Assembly: GCF_016056375.1 (NCBI RefSeq)
Contig: NZ_JAEDAE010000002.1
Location: 62,001 to 126,000 of the forward strand
DNA: 64,000 nt
Source of the DNA: Hymenobacter negativus
GTDB taxonomy: Bacteria; Bacteroidota; Bacteroidia; Cytophagales; Hymenobacteraceae
Reading direction: 5' to 3'
Shown here: positions 50,359-58,882 of the stretch, one piece after another
Layout of the letters: each line of letters begins with the position of its first letter
How positions within the stretch are numbered: the first letter of the stretch is position 1
Program-made: the position numbers and the translations under genes
The notes under the pieces: generated by a model
What the model was told of the DNA's origin: nothing
The model's input: only the letters and a program-made list of their open reading frames with translations
Databases searched by the model: none

Positions 50359-52947
50359 TTAGGGGCGGTCCGGCAGCACCACCGTAAAGGTAGAACCCAC
50401 GCCCGCCGCGCTCTGCACCTGAATGGTGCCGCCCGCGTTCTCGACAATGCGCTTGACCATGTAGAGCCCCACGCCAGTGCCCTCGACGTGGGTGTGCAGG
50501 CGGCGAAACATCACGAACAGCTTGGTTTGCTCGTTTTCCGTGAGGCCCAGGCCGTTGTCGTGCACTTCGAGTCGCACCTGGCCCGGGGTGCGGGTGGCGC
50601 GCAGCAACACGTGCGGCGCCCGGCCCGGCACTTGGTACTTGATGGCGTTGCTGAGGAGATTGTAGAGGATGCTGCGCAGGTTTTTGGGCGAGAAGCGTAC
50701 GGTGGCGCAGGCAGCTACGTCGAGCACCAAATGGCCGCCGGCGGCGGTCAGGGCGGGCAGCAGGTCGAGGCGCACGGCCCCGGCCAGGGCGGCCAAGTCC
50801 ACGGCTTCGGCGGGCTCGGCGTGGGCGTGCTGCAGCTTCGATACATCGGTGAGGTGGCCCAGGGTGCTCTGGAAGCGGAACACGGCCCCGTGCATCAGCG
50901 CCAGCAGCTGGGTCACGTCGGGGGTGTGGCGCACGGCGGCGGGCAGCTGCTCGCCGAGGGCCAGCAGCAGCCCTTCGATGTTGGCGATGGGGGCCTTGAG
51001 GTCGTGCGAGGCGGTGTAGACGAAGGTGTCCAGGTCCACGTTGGTGCGGCTGAGGCGGTCGTTGGTATAGCGCAAATCTTCATTGGCCACCAGCATTTCT
51101 TCGTTGATGGCGGCCAGCTCCTCGTTCAGCTCCTGCACCTGCTGGCGGGCTTCCACCTGCTCGGTGATGTCGGTAACGAGGGCGTAAAACCCCTGCACTT
51201 CGCCTTGTTGCACATCGGGAATGTAGTCGGTGTGAATGTGCCGCACGAAGTCTTCGCGGTAAGGCATATGGGCTTCAAACTCCAGGCGTTCGCCGGCCAG
51301 GGCCCGGGCCATATAGCCCCGCACGGCAGCGTAAGCAACTTCGCCCAGCACCTGCCGCACCGGCAGCCCGACCATGCCAGCGGGGGCGCGGCCGAACCAG
51401 CTCTGGTAGGCTTGGTTCAGGAACTGATACTGCTCGTTGCGGTCGATGTAGGAGATGAGTACGGGCAGGGCGTCGGTAAGCAGTTGCAGGCGCTGGGCCC
51501 CGGCTTCGGTGGCCTGGCGGGCCAGCACTTGCGGCGTGACCTCGAAGGCGAACACCAGCACGCCGTCGATGCCGCCCTGCTCGTCGAAGCGCGCCTGCTG
51601 GATGTAGTTGAAGTACCGGTCTTCCAGCACGCCGTCTGCGGGGCGGGCAATGGGAATGAGCAGGCCTGGCTCCTCGTGCGTGATGCCCGTTTCGAACACC
51701 CGGCGAAAGGTCTGGTACACGGCGTGGTCGGCTATTTCGGGCAAGGCCTCCGCAATGGGGCGGCCCAGCAGGGCCCGGCCCGGAAACAGCGCCTGATAGT
51801 TGGGGTTCACCAACTCGTACACCAGCCGGGGGCCGGCCAGGATGCAGATGGCCGCCGGGGCCGCCATAAACAGGCGTTTGAGGCGGGCCTGCTGATGCTC
51901 GGCCTCCGCGCGGGCGTTTTGGGCGTCGTGGGTGCGAGCAGCTACGCGGCTTTCCAGCTCCTGGTTGAGCGCAGAAAGCTGCTGCTCCGAATGAACCAAG
52001 GCCGTATTGGTCGTCAGAAATTCATCGTTGCTGGCCCGCAACTCTTCGTTGATAGCGGCCAGCTCCTCGTTTAGCGCCTGAATTTCCTGGCGGGCCAGCA
52101 CCTGCGGCGTCACGTCGTAAGCAAATACGAAAATGCCGTTGATGGTCCCTTTCTGGTTGTGGCGGGCCTGGTAGATGAAATTGTAGTAGCGTTTTTCCAG
52201 CTCCCGGCGGCCTTCGTTGTCGTGGTCGAGCTGCACCAGCATTTCCGACGCCCGAAAGGTTTCACCGGTCCGGTACACGTTGTCGAGCAGGCCGAAGATG
52301 GGCTGGCCCACCAGCTCGGGCATGGCTTCGGCAATGGGTTTGCCCACGATGGGCCGGTCGCCGACCAGCGCTTGGTAGGGCGGATTCACAAACTGAAAGA
52401 CGTGCTGCGGGCCGTCGAACACACAAATCATGGCCGGGGCATCGTGCAGCAGCAGCTCCAGGTGCTGGCGCTGCAGCTCGGCTTCGGCACGGGCCTCCAG
52501 CTCGCGGACCTGGCTGGCGCGCAGCTCCTGCACCATGTCGGTGCGGGTTTGGTCGTTGGTGTCGTCGAAATTCACCACCAGCACCTCGCCCTGGCGCTGG
52601 GCCACCAGCAGGTAGTAGCCGTCGAGGCCGTCGTGCTGGTAGTTGTTCTGGCGTCGCTCCACCCGGCCGCTCAAAAACGCGTCGCGGTAGAAGCCGAATA
52701 CGCCGGCTGCCTCCGCCGTTGGAAATAGGGTCAGAAATGATTCGGTGGGGCGCTGAGGCAGCCGCAGCATCTGCTGGGCGGCGGGGTTAAGGTACTCCCA
52801 GGCCAGGTCGATAATGGTAGTGCCGGCGGCCGCGTACACGGGCCGCAGCAGCATGAAGCCGGTTTGGGACGTGTTGAGCACCACCTGCAACAGCTCCTGC
52901 GAGTAGGGAAGGTTGGCCGGAAGAATTGGGGTAGCAGAATCGGACAT
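50359..52947 (-). CDS. Soluble multi-PAS histidine kinase
   Basis: The 862-residue product has no membrane segment. It carries four PAS-like domains (FMLLRPVYAAAGTTI near 31; MICVFDGPQHVFQFVNPPYQ near 170; AICILAGPRLVYELVNPNYQ near 368; VLISYIDRNEQYQFLNQAYQ near 500). Two of the linkers share the coiled-coil pattern LNEELAAINEE. The HisKA domain follows with SHDLKAPIANIEGLL (His648), and then HATPase with LRSILYNLLSNAIKYQV, VHDNGLGL and GTGVGLYMVKRI. The kinase should sense a cytoplasmic signal and phosphorylate the adjacent single-domain regulator. The start at 52947 is the first ATG in frame and gives a plausible N terminus. Confidence 0.9.
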   Translation of the reverse strand: MSDSATPILPANLPYSQELLQVVLNTSQTGFMLLRPVYAAAGTTIIDLAWEYLNPAAQQMLRLPQRPTESFLTLFPTAEAAGVFGFYRDAFLSGRVERRQNNYQHDGLDGYYLLVAQRQGEVLVVNFDDTNDQTRTDMVQELRASQVRELEARAEAELQRQHLELLLHDAPAMICVFDGPQHVFQFVNPPYQALVGDRPIVGKPIAEAMPELVGQPIFGLLDNVYRTGETFRASEMLVQLDHDNEGRRELEKRYYNFIYQARHNQKGTINGIFVFAYDVTPQVLARQEIQALNEELAAINEELRASNDEFLTTNTALVHSEQQLSALNQELESRVAARTHDAQNARAEAEHQQARLKRLFMAAPAAICILAGPRLVYELVNPNYQALFPGRALLGRPIAEALPEIADHAVYQTFRRVFETGITHEEPGLLIPIARPADGVLEDRYFNYIQQARFDEQGGIDGVLVFAFEVTPQVLARQATEAGAQRLQLLTDALPVLISYIDRNEQYQFLNQAYQSWFGRAPAGMVGLPVRQVLGEVAYAAVRGYMARALAGERLEFEAHMPYREDFVRHIHTDYIPDVQQGEVQGFYALVTDITEQVEARQQVQELNEELAAINEEMLVANEDLRYTNDRLSRTNVDLDTFVYTASHDLKAPIANIEGLLLALGEQLPAAVRHTPDVTQLLALMHGAVFRFQSTLGHLTDVSKLQHAHAEPAEAVDLAALAGAVRLDLLPALTAAGGHLVLDVAACATVRFSPKNLRSILYNLLSNAIKYQVPGRAPHVLLRATRTPGQVRLEVHDNGLGLTENEQTKLFVMFRRLHTHVEGTGVGLYMVKRIVENAGGTIQVQSAAGVGSTFTVVLPDRP

Positions 52948-53009
52948 GGAAAGGCAACTAGCACGGTAGGCCTCTAAGTTACTCGCATTGCCTCCGTTTG
53001 GCGGGCCAC

Positions 53010-53372
53010 TTACCGGCGCTCCACAAAGGTGAGGCGGTTGTGAAACGGGTCGATAACCGTCATTTCCAGTGCCGTGGGGTCGTAGAAGGGGATGTCCAGG
53101 CCCGGCCGGTTGTGCTTGTACTGCCGGGCCAGCAGCTGCGTGTGGTAGGCCGTGAGGTGTTCAAAATCGTCAATAAACACCCGCGCGCCCGGCGCGCAGT
53201 CGCCGTGGTGCTCGGAGAGGTGCAGCGTCACGTCCTCACGGGTGATTTGCAGGTAGCCCGGGCTGCCCTCCGGCCGGTGCTCCCAGTCGAGGCGGAAACC
53301 CAGCCAGTCGAGGTAAAACTCAATGGCTTTGGCGTAATCGAAAATGCGCAGAATGGGCTTGACGGTGGCCAT
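53010..53372 (-). CDS. VOC-superfamily (bleomycin-resistance-like) protein
   Basis: A 120-residue VOC protein. It begins MATVKPILRIFDYAKAIEFY and has the second-unit motif GARVFIDDFEHLTAYHTQLL near 60, with IPFYDPTALEMTVIDPFHNR near 90-110. The start at 53372 is preferred; the frame extends 15 codons upstream without sense. The substrate is unknown. It stands alone after the PAS kinase gene. Confidence 0.85.
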   Translation of the reverse strand: MATVKPILRIFDYAKAIEFYLDWLGFRLDWEHRPEGSPGYLQITREDVTLHLSEHHGDCAPGARVFIDDFEHLTAYHTQLLARQYKHNRPGLDIPFYDPTALEMTVIDPFHNRLTFVERR

Positions 53373-53415
53373 AGAATTGGGAGCGGTGGACGAGGAAGTA
53401 AGAATAACGAAAATC

Positions 53416-53459
53416 AAAAGAACGTCACGCTTCGACTGCGCTCAGCATGACGTTCTTTT
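53416..53459. repeat. Shortened family A palindrome (A7)
   Basis: AAAAGAACGTCA (53416-53427) and TGACGTTCTTTT (53448-53459) are perfect 12-bp arms; the centre holds CTCAGCATGACG, the inner half of the family A arm. It looks like a remnant in which most of the element was deleted. Confidence 0.75.
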
Positions 53460-53475
53460 CACTCAACACAATCCA

Positions 53476-54123
53476 CTACCCCGCCTTCGTGCCGCAGCTG
53501 GGGCAGAACTTCTGCTCGGGCTTCAGGGTCTCGCCGCAGTTGGTGCAGTGGCGGGGCTGGGTTTGGGCAGCGGTGGCGGTGCCGCAGCTGGGGCAGAATT
53601 TCTGGCCGGGAGCCAGCTTGGACTGGCAGTTGGGACACTGTATCAAGGCGTCGCGGTTCAGGAAATCGATGTTTTTGGTGTAGTCCTGGGCGCGGGTCTG
53701 GGTGCGGATTTGCTCGCGCGTGGCCTGGGCCTGCTGGGCGCGCAGCTCCTCTTGCTCGTCGGGGGCGCAGTCTTCGCAGAGGCCGGCGCTGTGGTTCCAG
53801 CAGGCATCGGGGCACACCCAATGGCCGCAGCGGGTGCATTGCTTAAACTGTTGCTTGCCCTCGGCCACGGCCGTTTCCAGAGCCGAGTCGTGGGCCTTGC
53901 CGCCCACGGCCTGCTGAATCTGATAAGCGGCGTTCTCGACCCCGCCCAAGCCACCAAACAGGCTGCTGGCCGCGTTGAGCAAGCTGCCCGCAATGCCCAT
54001 TGCGTTGGGCTGAAACCGCGACATATAGCCGTTGTGGCACTTGTCGCAATGAAACTTGAACTGAAAGCCCTTGTCAGTGGAAAGGTCGTCGTAGTTGGCA
54101 ACGAATTGTATCAGGGAGCTCAT
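53476..54123 (-). CDS. Zinc-ribbon protein
   Basis: The 215-residue product has an N-terminal part with two CxxC pairs (FHCDKCHNGY; QCTRCGHWVCPDACWNH) and a helical segment. Two tandem C-terminal zinc ribbons read ALIQCPNCQSKLAPGQKFCP and RHCTNCGETLKPEQKFCP. In total there are at least eight CxxC pairs. Proteins of this type bind zinc as structural sites and are often adaptors. No membrane segment is strong, although a glycine-rich stretch (GSLLNAASSLFGGLGG) occurs near 45-60. Function unknown. Confidence 0.82.
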   Translation of the reverse strand: MSSLIQFVANYDDLSTDKGFQFKFHCDKCHNGYMSRFQPNAMGIAGSLLNAASSLFGGLGGVENAAYQIQQAVGGKAHDSALETAVAEGKQQFKQCTRCGHWVCPDACWNHSAGLCEDCAPDEQEELRAQQAQATREQIRTQTRAQDYTKNIDFLNRDALIQCPNCQSKLAPGQKFCPSCGTATAAQTQPRHCTNCGETLKPEQKFCPSCGTKAG

Positions 54124-54210
54124 GGCGCGGTGGGGAGAGGTGAGATGCAAATATGGGGATAAGCCCATGATACCGACCGGCGCTCACGTTATGGGGCCGC
54201 ACCGTGCAAC

Positions 54211-54244
54211 AAAAAAGGCCCCGCCAATACCTGACGGGGCCTTT
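54211..54244. terminator. Terminator between outer-membrane and zinc-ribbon genes
   Basis: AAAAAAGGCCCCG and CGGGGCCTTTG form a stem with a 10-nt loop. The sequence resembles the two terminators beside the GH28 gene. Confidence 0.8.
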
Positions 54245-54267
54245 GCAGCGCGCTTTTCGGCGCGGGG

Positions 54268-54882
54268 CTAGAACGTGACGCGCAGGCTCACGGCCGCGTC
54301 GTTGTAGAAGCCGGTGTAGCCGTGGAATACCTCGAAGAAAGGCTTGTAGTCGACACCCACCACGAAGGGCAGGTCGGGCAGCTTGTATTCGAGGCCCAGG
54401 ATGAGGTCGGCACCGATGGCGAGGTAGGTGTTGGTGTCGTAGTAGTAGCTGTCGGTGTAATAGAATCCATTCTTGCCCCGGCGCAGGTACACATCGCCGT
54501 TGCGGCCATCGTAGTAGAACCGGTCGTCGGCGAAGTAGTAGCGGCCCTGGTAGGCCCCGGCGTGGAAGCCCGCACCATAGTAAAACTGCAGGCCTTTCAC
54601 ATCGGCCACGCCCATGTGCTTCTCGCCGAGGATGGTGAGACGGCCGCCGTGCGCTTTGTACTCCGTCGTGAGCAGGCCCTCAATGGCCACGCCCTTGCCA
54701 CTGCCCAGAAAGTGCTTCAGCGTGAGGCCCGACGACCAGCCGCCGCCGCGCAGGCCAATGCCGGTTTTGTAGCCGGAACCGCTGCTGCTGCTACCGTTGC
54801 TGCTTTTTTTCTTCGATTGGGCATTGGCTGCCAGGCCGGGTAGCAGCAAGAGCATAAGGGCGGTAAGACGTAAATAATTCAT
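54268..54882 (-). CDS. Outer-membrane beta-barrel protein, paralogue of 13945-14451
   Basis: The 204-residue product has a signal peptide (cleavage near ANAQ, 22), a low-complexity KKKSSNGSSSSGSG linker, and a barrel with FYYGAGFHAGAYQGRYYF near 100 and GLEYKLPDLPFVVGVDYKPF near 160, ending SLRVTF. These elements align with the smaller protein at 13945-14451. A CAAAAGTA sequence at 54917-54924 on the + strand (TACTTTTG on minus) is a possible -7 element. Confidence 0.8.
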   Translation of the reverse strand: MNYLRLTALMLLLLPGLAANAQSKKKSSNGSSSSGSGYKTGIGLRGGGWSSGLTLKHFLGSGKGVAIEGLLTTEYKAHGGRLTILGEKHMGVADVKGLQFYYGAGFHAGAYQGRYYFADDRFYYDGRNGDVYLRRGKNGFYYTDSYYYDTNTYLAIGADLILGLEYKLPDLPFVVGVDYKPFFEVFHGYTGFYNDAAVSLRVTF

Positions 54883-55076
54883 GAGAAAACACTGTATGCG
54901 GATGATGGAACTAGGACAAAAGTAAGCGCTAGGCCGGGAAGTGTGCCGTGGGCGGGGCGTGCTCCCGCCGCTGCTTGTCCTCGCAACAGGTTATTGCCGG
55001 GTCTTTTTTAGCGTGAATCAAGACAGTCGTTGACCGTCAGCTTTTGGCAGGGTAGCGCCTTTTACCCAAGCGCGAA

Positions 55077-55766
55077 TTAGTTGACACGCTCCAAAAGCCA
55101 AGTGCCCAGCGGCGGGCCATCGGGCGCGGGGCCGGCGGCCGGCGGCAGCAGGAGCGGGGCCACCACGCCGGCCGGCAGCGTGGCCTGGTCGGGGGCAGTG
55201 AAGGTGGGGCCGCTGTCGGTGCCGGCGTCGTAGGCACGGGCGGGTACCCGGCGCTGGGTTACCCATTGGCCGTTGGCGTCGAGCAGGTTTTCGTCTTCCA
55301 GCGCCACAAACCAGTCCGGACTCGGCGCAATCATCGTGACGAGGCTCAGACGGGGGTGGGCGGCGTCCAGCCGAATGGTGTCGGCCACCGTGCCCGGCGA
55401 ACTGATGACGCGGCCTTCCAGCACGCGGAAGGCTGCGCCGCTGCTTTGCAGGGCCATTATTTCGGTGCGCAACGCGGTGTTGTTGCCGCGCTCGGCCATG
55501 TTCTTGATGCCGGTGCTGGCCAGCTGGCCGGGCCGGAACAGGAGCCCATCGGCCCGGTGCGAGGCCCCGATGACGGACGAGAAATGCGCTCCGGCCGGGA
55601 AGTTGGCGTGCGTGCTGGCGCTCCAGGTGGCTTCGAAGGTGACGCGGTAGAGCGCCGGGCCAACGGCCGGCGCGGGCGGCTGCTCTTCCGAATCCGCATT
55701 CTTAGAGCAGGCTGCCAGCCCGAACAAAACGGCCCACAGGCCCAGGCGATGAAACGAGCAAAGCAT
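55077..55766 (-). CDS. Spondin_N domain lipoprotein
   Basis: The 229-residue product has a lipobox LAAC (Cys about 20) and the spondin-N pattern: YRVTFEATWSASTHANFPAG near 41, FSSVIGASHRADGLLFRPGQ near 62, then SLVTMIAPSPDWFVALEDEN near 140 and ARAYDAGTDSGPTF near 178. Spondin-N is a C2-like beta-sandwich found in animal extracellular-matrix proteins and in a minority of bacterial lipoproteins. The N-terminal lipoprotein signal makes it envelope-attached. The ligand is unknown. Confidence 0.78.
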   Translation of the reverse strand: MLCSFHRLGLWAVLFGLAACSKNADSEEQPPAPAVGPALYRVTFEATWSASTHANFPAGAHFSSVIGASHRADGLLFRPGQLASTGIKNMAERGNNTALRTEIMALQSSGAAFRVLEGRVISSPGTVADTIRLDAAHPRLSLVTMIAPSPDWFVALEDENLLDANGQWVTQRRVPARAYDAGTDSGPTFTAPDQATLPAGVVAPLLLPPAAGPAPDGPPLGTWLLERVN

Positions 55767-55797
55767 GGCGCAAGCTGATAAGGGTGATGGGAATTAA

Positions 55798-56403
55798 TTA
55801 CAGTGCCTGCGCCACCTGCCGCACACTGGCACGGTGGCGGTAGTCGGCATCGAAGTAGGCAAACCTGATTTTGCCGTCCCGGCCGATGACGTAGGTGGCG
55901 GGCACGGGCAGGACGTTCTGGTCGAGCCCGTTGGCTTGCTTGAGGTCGATGCCGTAGGTCAGGTATTTTTTCGCCGTGGCCTCGTCCACCACGAAGGCGG
56001 TTTTGTAGGCCTTCATGATGGTCAGGTCGCGGTCATGTACGATGGGGAATGAGGCCTTGGTTTTGGCTACGGTCTGGGTGATGTTGGCTGGGATTTCGGG
56101 AGTTACTACTACCACTTGCGCGCCTTTGGCCGTGAGCACCTGCAACGAATCCTGGAGCTGGCTCAACTCCTTGTTGCAGTAAGGGCACCACTGCCCGCGA
56201 TAGAAATACAGCACCACCGGCCCCTTTTTCAGCAGCTGGCGCAGCTCTACCGGGTGCCCGGCAGCATCCTGGCCTTTGAAAGCGGGAGCAGTACTGCCCA
56301 CCGCCAGGGCCGAGGCCGTGAGCAGCGGGGCTGGGGCGGTTTGGGCCAGCGCCGGGGCGGCCAGCAACACCAGTGCACCGGCGAGTTTTGAAAAGGTGTT
56401 CAT
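55798..56403 (-). CDS. Secreted peroxiredoxin-like (AhpC/TSA, redoxin) protein
   Basis: The 201-residue product has a signal peptide (cleavage near ALAQ, 21), the peroxiredoxin-fold start ALAVGSTAPAFKGQDAAGHP near 32, and the active-site motif FYRGQWCPYCNKELSQLQ near 67 (CPYC). It ends with PVPATYVIGRDGKIRFAYFD near 166. The resolving-type CxxC suggests a thiol peroxidase or disulphide role in the periplasm. The ATG at 56403 begins the signal peptide; the reading frame runs on upstream only as the shadow of the GH28 gene. Confidence 0.85.
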   Translation of the reverse strand: MNTFSKLAGALVLLAAPALAQTAPAPLLTASALAVGSTAPAFKGQDAAGHPVELRQLLKKGPVVLYFYRGQWCPYCNKELSQLQDSLQVLTAKGAQVVVVTPEIPANITQTVAKTKASFPIVHDRDLTIMKAYKTAFVVDEATAKKYLTYGIDLKQANGLDQNVLPVPATYVIGRDGKIRFAYFDADYRHRASVRQVAQAL

Positions 56404-56496
56404 GGGTTCGGGAGAGTAGCGAATGGTCGTGGGGCCAGACGCGCACCCGTTGCGAGCCTTACAGTGGCTCCGCTTTTTAAAGCAGACTCGGGCAAC

Positions 56497-56529
56497 AAAA
56501 AGCCCCACCAATAGCTGGCGGGGCTTTTT
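56497..56529. terminator. Terminator after GH28 gene
   Basis: AAAAGCCCC and GGGGCTTTTT form the stem with a loop CACCAATAGCTGGC-like. It lies 30 nt past the GH28 stop and is nearly identical to the hairpin at 58055-58087. Confidence 0.85.
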
Positions 56530-56558
56530 GCGGTTTCTTGCTTGGTAAAGGCGGGGGA

Positions 56559-57890
56559 TTAGTCCGGCTTCAGAGGCGTAGTGGCGGGGGCGGCTTGGGC
56601 GGCTGGTGTGGCTTTCAGCGGGGCGCCGTTGAGGGTGACGTTTTCGAACTTCACGTCGGAGTATAGGTTGGGGAAGGCGGCGTTGTCGGCGGTGGCGGTC
56701 ACGTCTTTGAAGGTAATGTTGGACACCTTGTCGGTGGGGTTGCCATTCAATACCGCAAACTGCTTGCACTTCACGTTGACGTTGGAAATGCGGATGTTGC
56801 GGATGGTGCCGAAGGGCTTTTCGGTGCTGCCGGCCATGTTGAAAAACTGCATCCAGGGCGAGAGGGTGACGATGGTGCCGCACTTGCCGGTGATGTTTTC
56901 GATGGTGATGTTTTCGTAGAGCTGATAGGTGTCGGGGCGCATCTTGAAGAGCAGGATGGGGCGCTCGTTGTCCACTTTGCAGTTGCGCATGGTGATGCGG
57001 TTGGCGTGGATGCACTCGCTGCCGCAGGTGAGGGCGGCGTGCACTTCACCGAAGGTGCAGTTCTCCACCAGCACGTCTTCGATGGGGCCGTTTTCGGGGA
57101 GCTTCTGGGCGGTGGGGCCTTTGCCGCCCTTCATGCAGATGCCGTCGTCATTCACCGAAACGTAGCAGTTGCGGATGGTGACCTTGCTGCACACGTCGAT
57201 GTCGACGCCGTCGGTGCTGGGGGCCTTCACGGGGCGGAAGGGCGAGCGGATGTCGCAGCCGTCCATCAGCACATTGGTGCACTGGTAGAGGTGGGTGGTC
57301 CAGAAGCCGGAGTTGTGCAGCTTCACGTTTTTGATGGTCACCCGGTCGCAGCCCCAGATGAAGAGCAGGCGGGGGCGGTGCACCTCCAGGTTGGTGGAGG
57401 GCAGGTGGGCTTTCGACATGGAGTCGCGGTGCGCCCAGAAGCCTTTCCAGAACTTCAGTCCGTTGCCATCAATGGTGCCGGGACCGGTGATGGTGAAGCC
57501 GTTCACCTTGGTGGCGTTGATAAGGGCGGCGTAATAATCAAGCTTCTGGCCCTCCATGCGGGAGGGAATCAGGGGGTAGTCGGCAATGTTATCGGAGCCT
57601 TTGAGCTTGCCGTCGGCCAGCACGCGCAGGTGGGTGTTGGGCTTGAAAAACAGTGCCCCGCTCAGGAAAACGCCCTTGGGCACCACCACGGTGCCCCCGC
57701 CGGCGGCACTGGCTTTGTCAATCACCTTCTGAATGGCCTGGGTGTTGAGCTTGGTGCTGTCGAGGCCGGCCCCGAACTGGGTGATGACGTAGTCCTTGGG
57801 CGCGGCTGCTTTTTTCGGCGGCGCGGGGGCGGAGAACGGCAGCGAAAAAGCAGCCAGCCAGGTGGTCAGCAGCGCAAGAAGGAGTTTCAT
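56559..57890 (-). CDS. GH28 polygalacturonase-family glycoside hydrolase
   Basis: The 443-residue product has a signal peptide (about 1-20), the N-terminal GAGLDSTKLNTQAIQKVIDK near 41 and the parallel beta-helix of GH28. Active-site residues are seen in PSTDGVDIDVCSK near 225 (DGVDID) and VNDDGICMKGGKGPT near 246 (NDDG and the KGG region), followed by GEVHAALTCGSECIH near 282. GH28 enzymes cut galacturonic-acid linkages in pectin or rhamnogalacturonan. Upstream of its start lies no other gene of a pectin locus, so it is a single hydrolase. It is flanked by two near-identical terminators. Confidence 0.93.
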   Translation of the reverse strand: MKLLLALLTTWLAAFSLPFSAPAPPKKAAAPKDYVITQFGAGLDSTKLNTQAIQKVIDKASAAGGGTVVVPKGVFLSGALFFKPNTHLRVLADGKLKGSDNIADYPLIPSRMEGQKLDYYAALINATKVNGFTITGPGTIDGNGLKFWKGFWAHRDSMSKAHLPSTNLEVHRPRLLFIWGCDRVTIKNVKLHNSGFWTTHLYQCTNVLMDGCDIRSPFRPVKAPSTDGVDIDVCSKVTIRNCYVSVNDDGICMKGGKGPTAQKLPENGPIEDVLVENCTFGEVHAALTCGSECIHANRITMRNCKVDNERPILLFKMRPDTYQLYENITIENITGKCGTIVTLSPWMQFFNMAGSTEKPFGTIRNIRISNVNVKCKQFAVLNGNPTDKVSNITFKDVTATADNAAFPNLYSDVKFENVTLNGAPLKATPAAQAAPATTPLKPD

Positions 57891-58257
57891 AGGGCGGGAA
57901 AAATGGTGAATGCTGCAAAGAAGCGCGGGGCCGCGGGCGGGACTGTTCTGTAGTCACCTGACCTAAGCCTAGTACTTTCTGTATGCTGTATGGCTTGTCG
58001 GAGGTTCTCTGCTGAGTAAAGCGGAAGGATTTACATTAGCCGCTGAAGAAACAGAAAGCCCCGCCAGTAGCTGGTGGGGCTTTTTTTATTACTTGTGTTT
58101 TGGGGAGAGGACGTAAACTTGCTTTAGGAATACCACCCTTTCGTTAAACACTAACGCACACTTCAAAACTTAGTCTTAATTTGATTATACTCTGCCCTCC
58201 GAGGGACTCGCTACTCATACGGCTGCCTCTCACCGTTCCTGCTCACCTTATCACTCT
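57891..58257. other. Divergent gap of 367 bp with an internal terminator
   Basis: The gap separates the GH28 gene (leftward) from the hypothetical gene at 58258 (rightward). It holds a strong terminator (58055-58087), unusual between divergent genes, and an AT-rich stretch (58100-58190) that probably contains the promoter of the + strand gene. No other gene is seen. Confidence 0.5.
58055..58087 (+). terminator. Terminator upstream of the GH28 gene
   Basis: AAAGCCCCGCCA and TGGTGGGGCTTT with a 5-nt loop AGTAG-like, followed by a T-run. Almost the same hairpin as at 56497-56529. Confidence 0.85.
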
Positions 58258-58788
58258 ATGAACCTACGCCGCTTCGCCTGTTGCCTAATCTTGGCTCTAG
58301 GGCTACTACCTAGTGGCATATTCGGGGCCTTTGCCCAAGTAGACACCCTGCCGACCCGGTTCTACCTGCTGCCCTATTCACAGCAGACGTATGATTCTAC
58401 ATATAACCAGCGCCTTATACTTCGGTACTGGTTGCTGCGCTATACGCAACGGAACTATGAGGAAGGTGAGAACGGTACGTTCCGATTGTCTTCGAAGGCC
58501 CGGGCGTCCTGGTTCTTCGGCCGCGTGTCCCGCCAGACAGATTATTATCCAAATGGCAAGCGGGCGCGGGTGTACCGGTATCGCCGCAACCTATACCCTA
58601 AGGTGCATCGCCCCACATGGAGGGCGCATGCCGAATTCCTTACGGTCGAGCGACGTTTTCAGGAAGACGGAAAGGTGGACAAGGTTGTTCGGTATCGGGA
58701 TGGCTACTATTTGTTTAAACAACGGAGCTCAAACGAAAAAATGCCCCGGTTCTATCGAAAAAACTACCGTGGGGACTTGAAAGAGTAA
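58258..58788 (+). CDS. Secreted hypothetical protein
   Basis: The 176-residue product has a signal peptide (cleavage near FAQ, 27) and a basic, tyrosine/arginine-rich mature part (TYNQRLILRYWLLRYTQRNY near 48; KARASWFFGRVSRQTDYYPN near 81; EFLTVERRFQEDGKVDKVVR near 122). The two copies of a W/Y-F-x-RRF-like pattern suggest a repeated fold. No family recognised. Its base composition is less GC-rich than the surroundings. Confidence 0.7.
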   Translation: MNLRRFACCLILALGLLPSGIFGAFAQVDTLPTRFYLLPYSQQTYDSTYNQRLILRYWLLRYTQRNYEEGENGTFRLSSKARASWFFGRVSRQTDYYPNGKRARVYRYRRNLYPKVHRPTWRAHAEFLTVERRFQEDGKVDKVVRYRDGYYLFKQRSSNEKMPRFYRKNYRGDLKE

Positions 58789-58882
58789 TAAACTCGTCTA
58801 CCAATCACTATTTAGGGTGTTGTTAAACAAATCCTCCTTTCTCCAAACGCCACACGTTTACCTTCGGACCCTTTGGCTGAAC

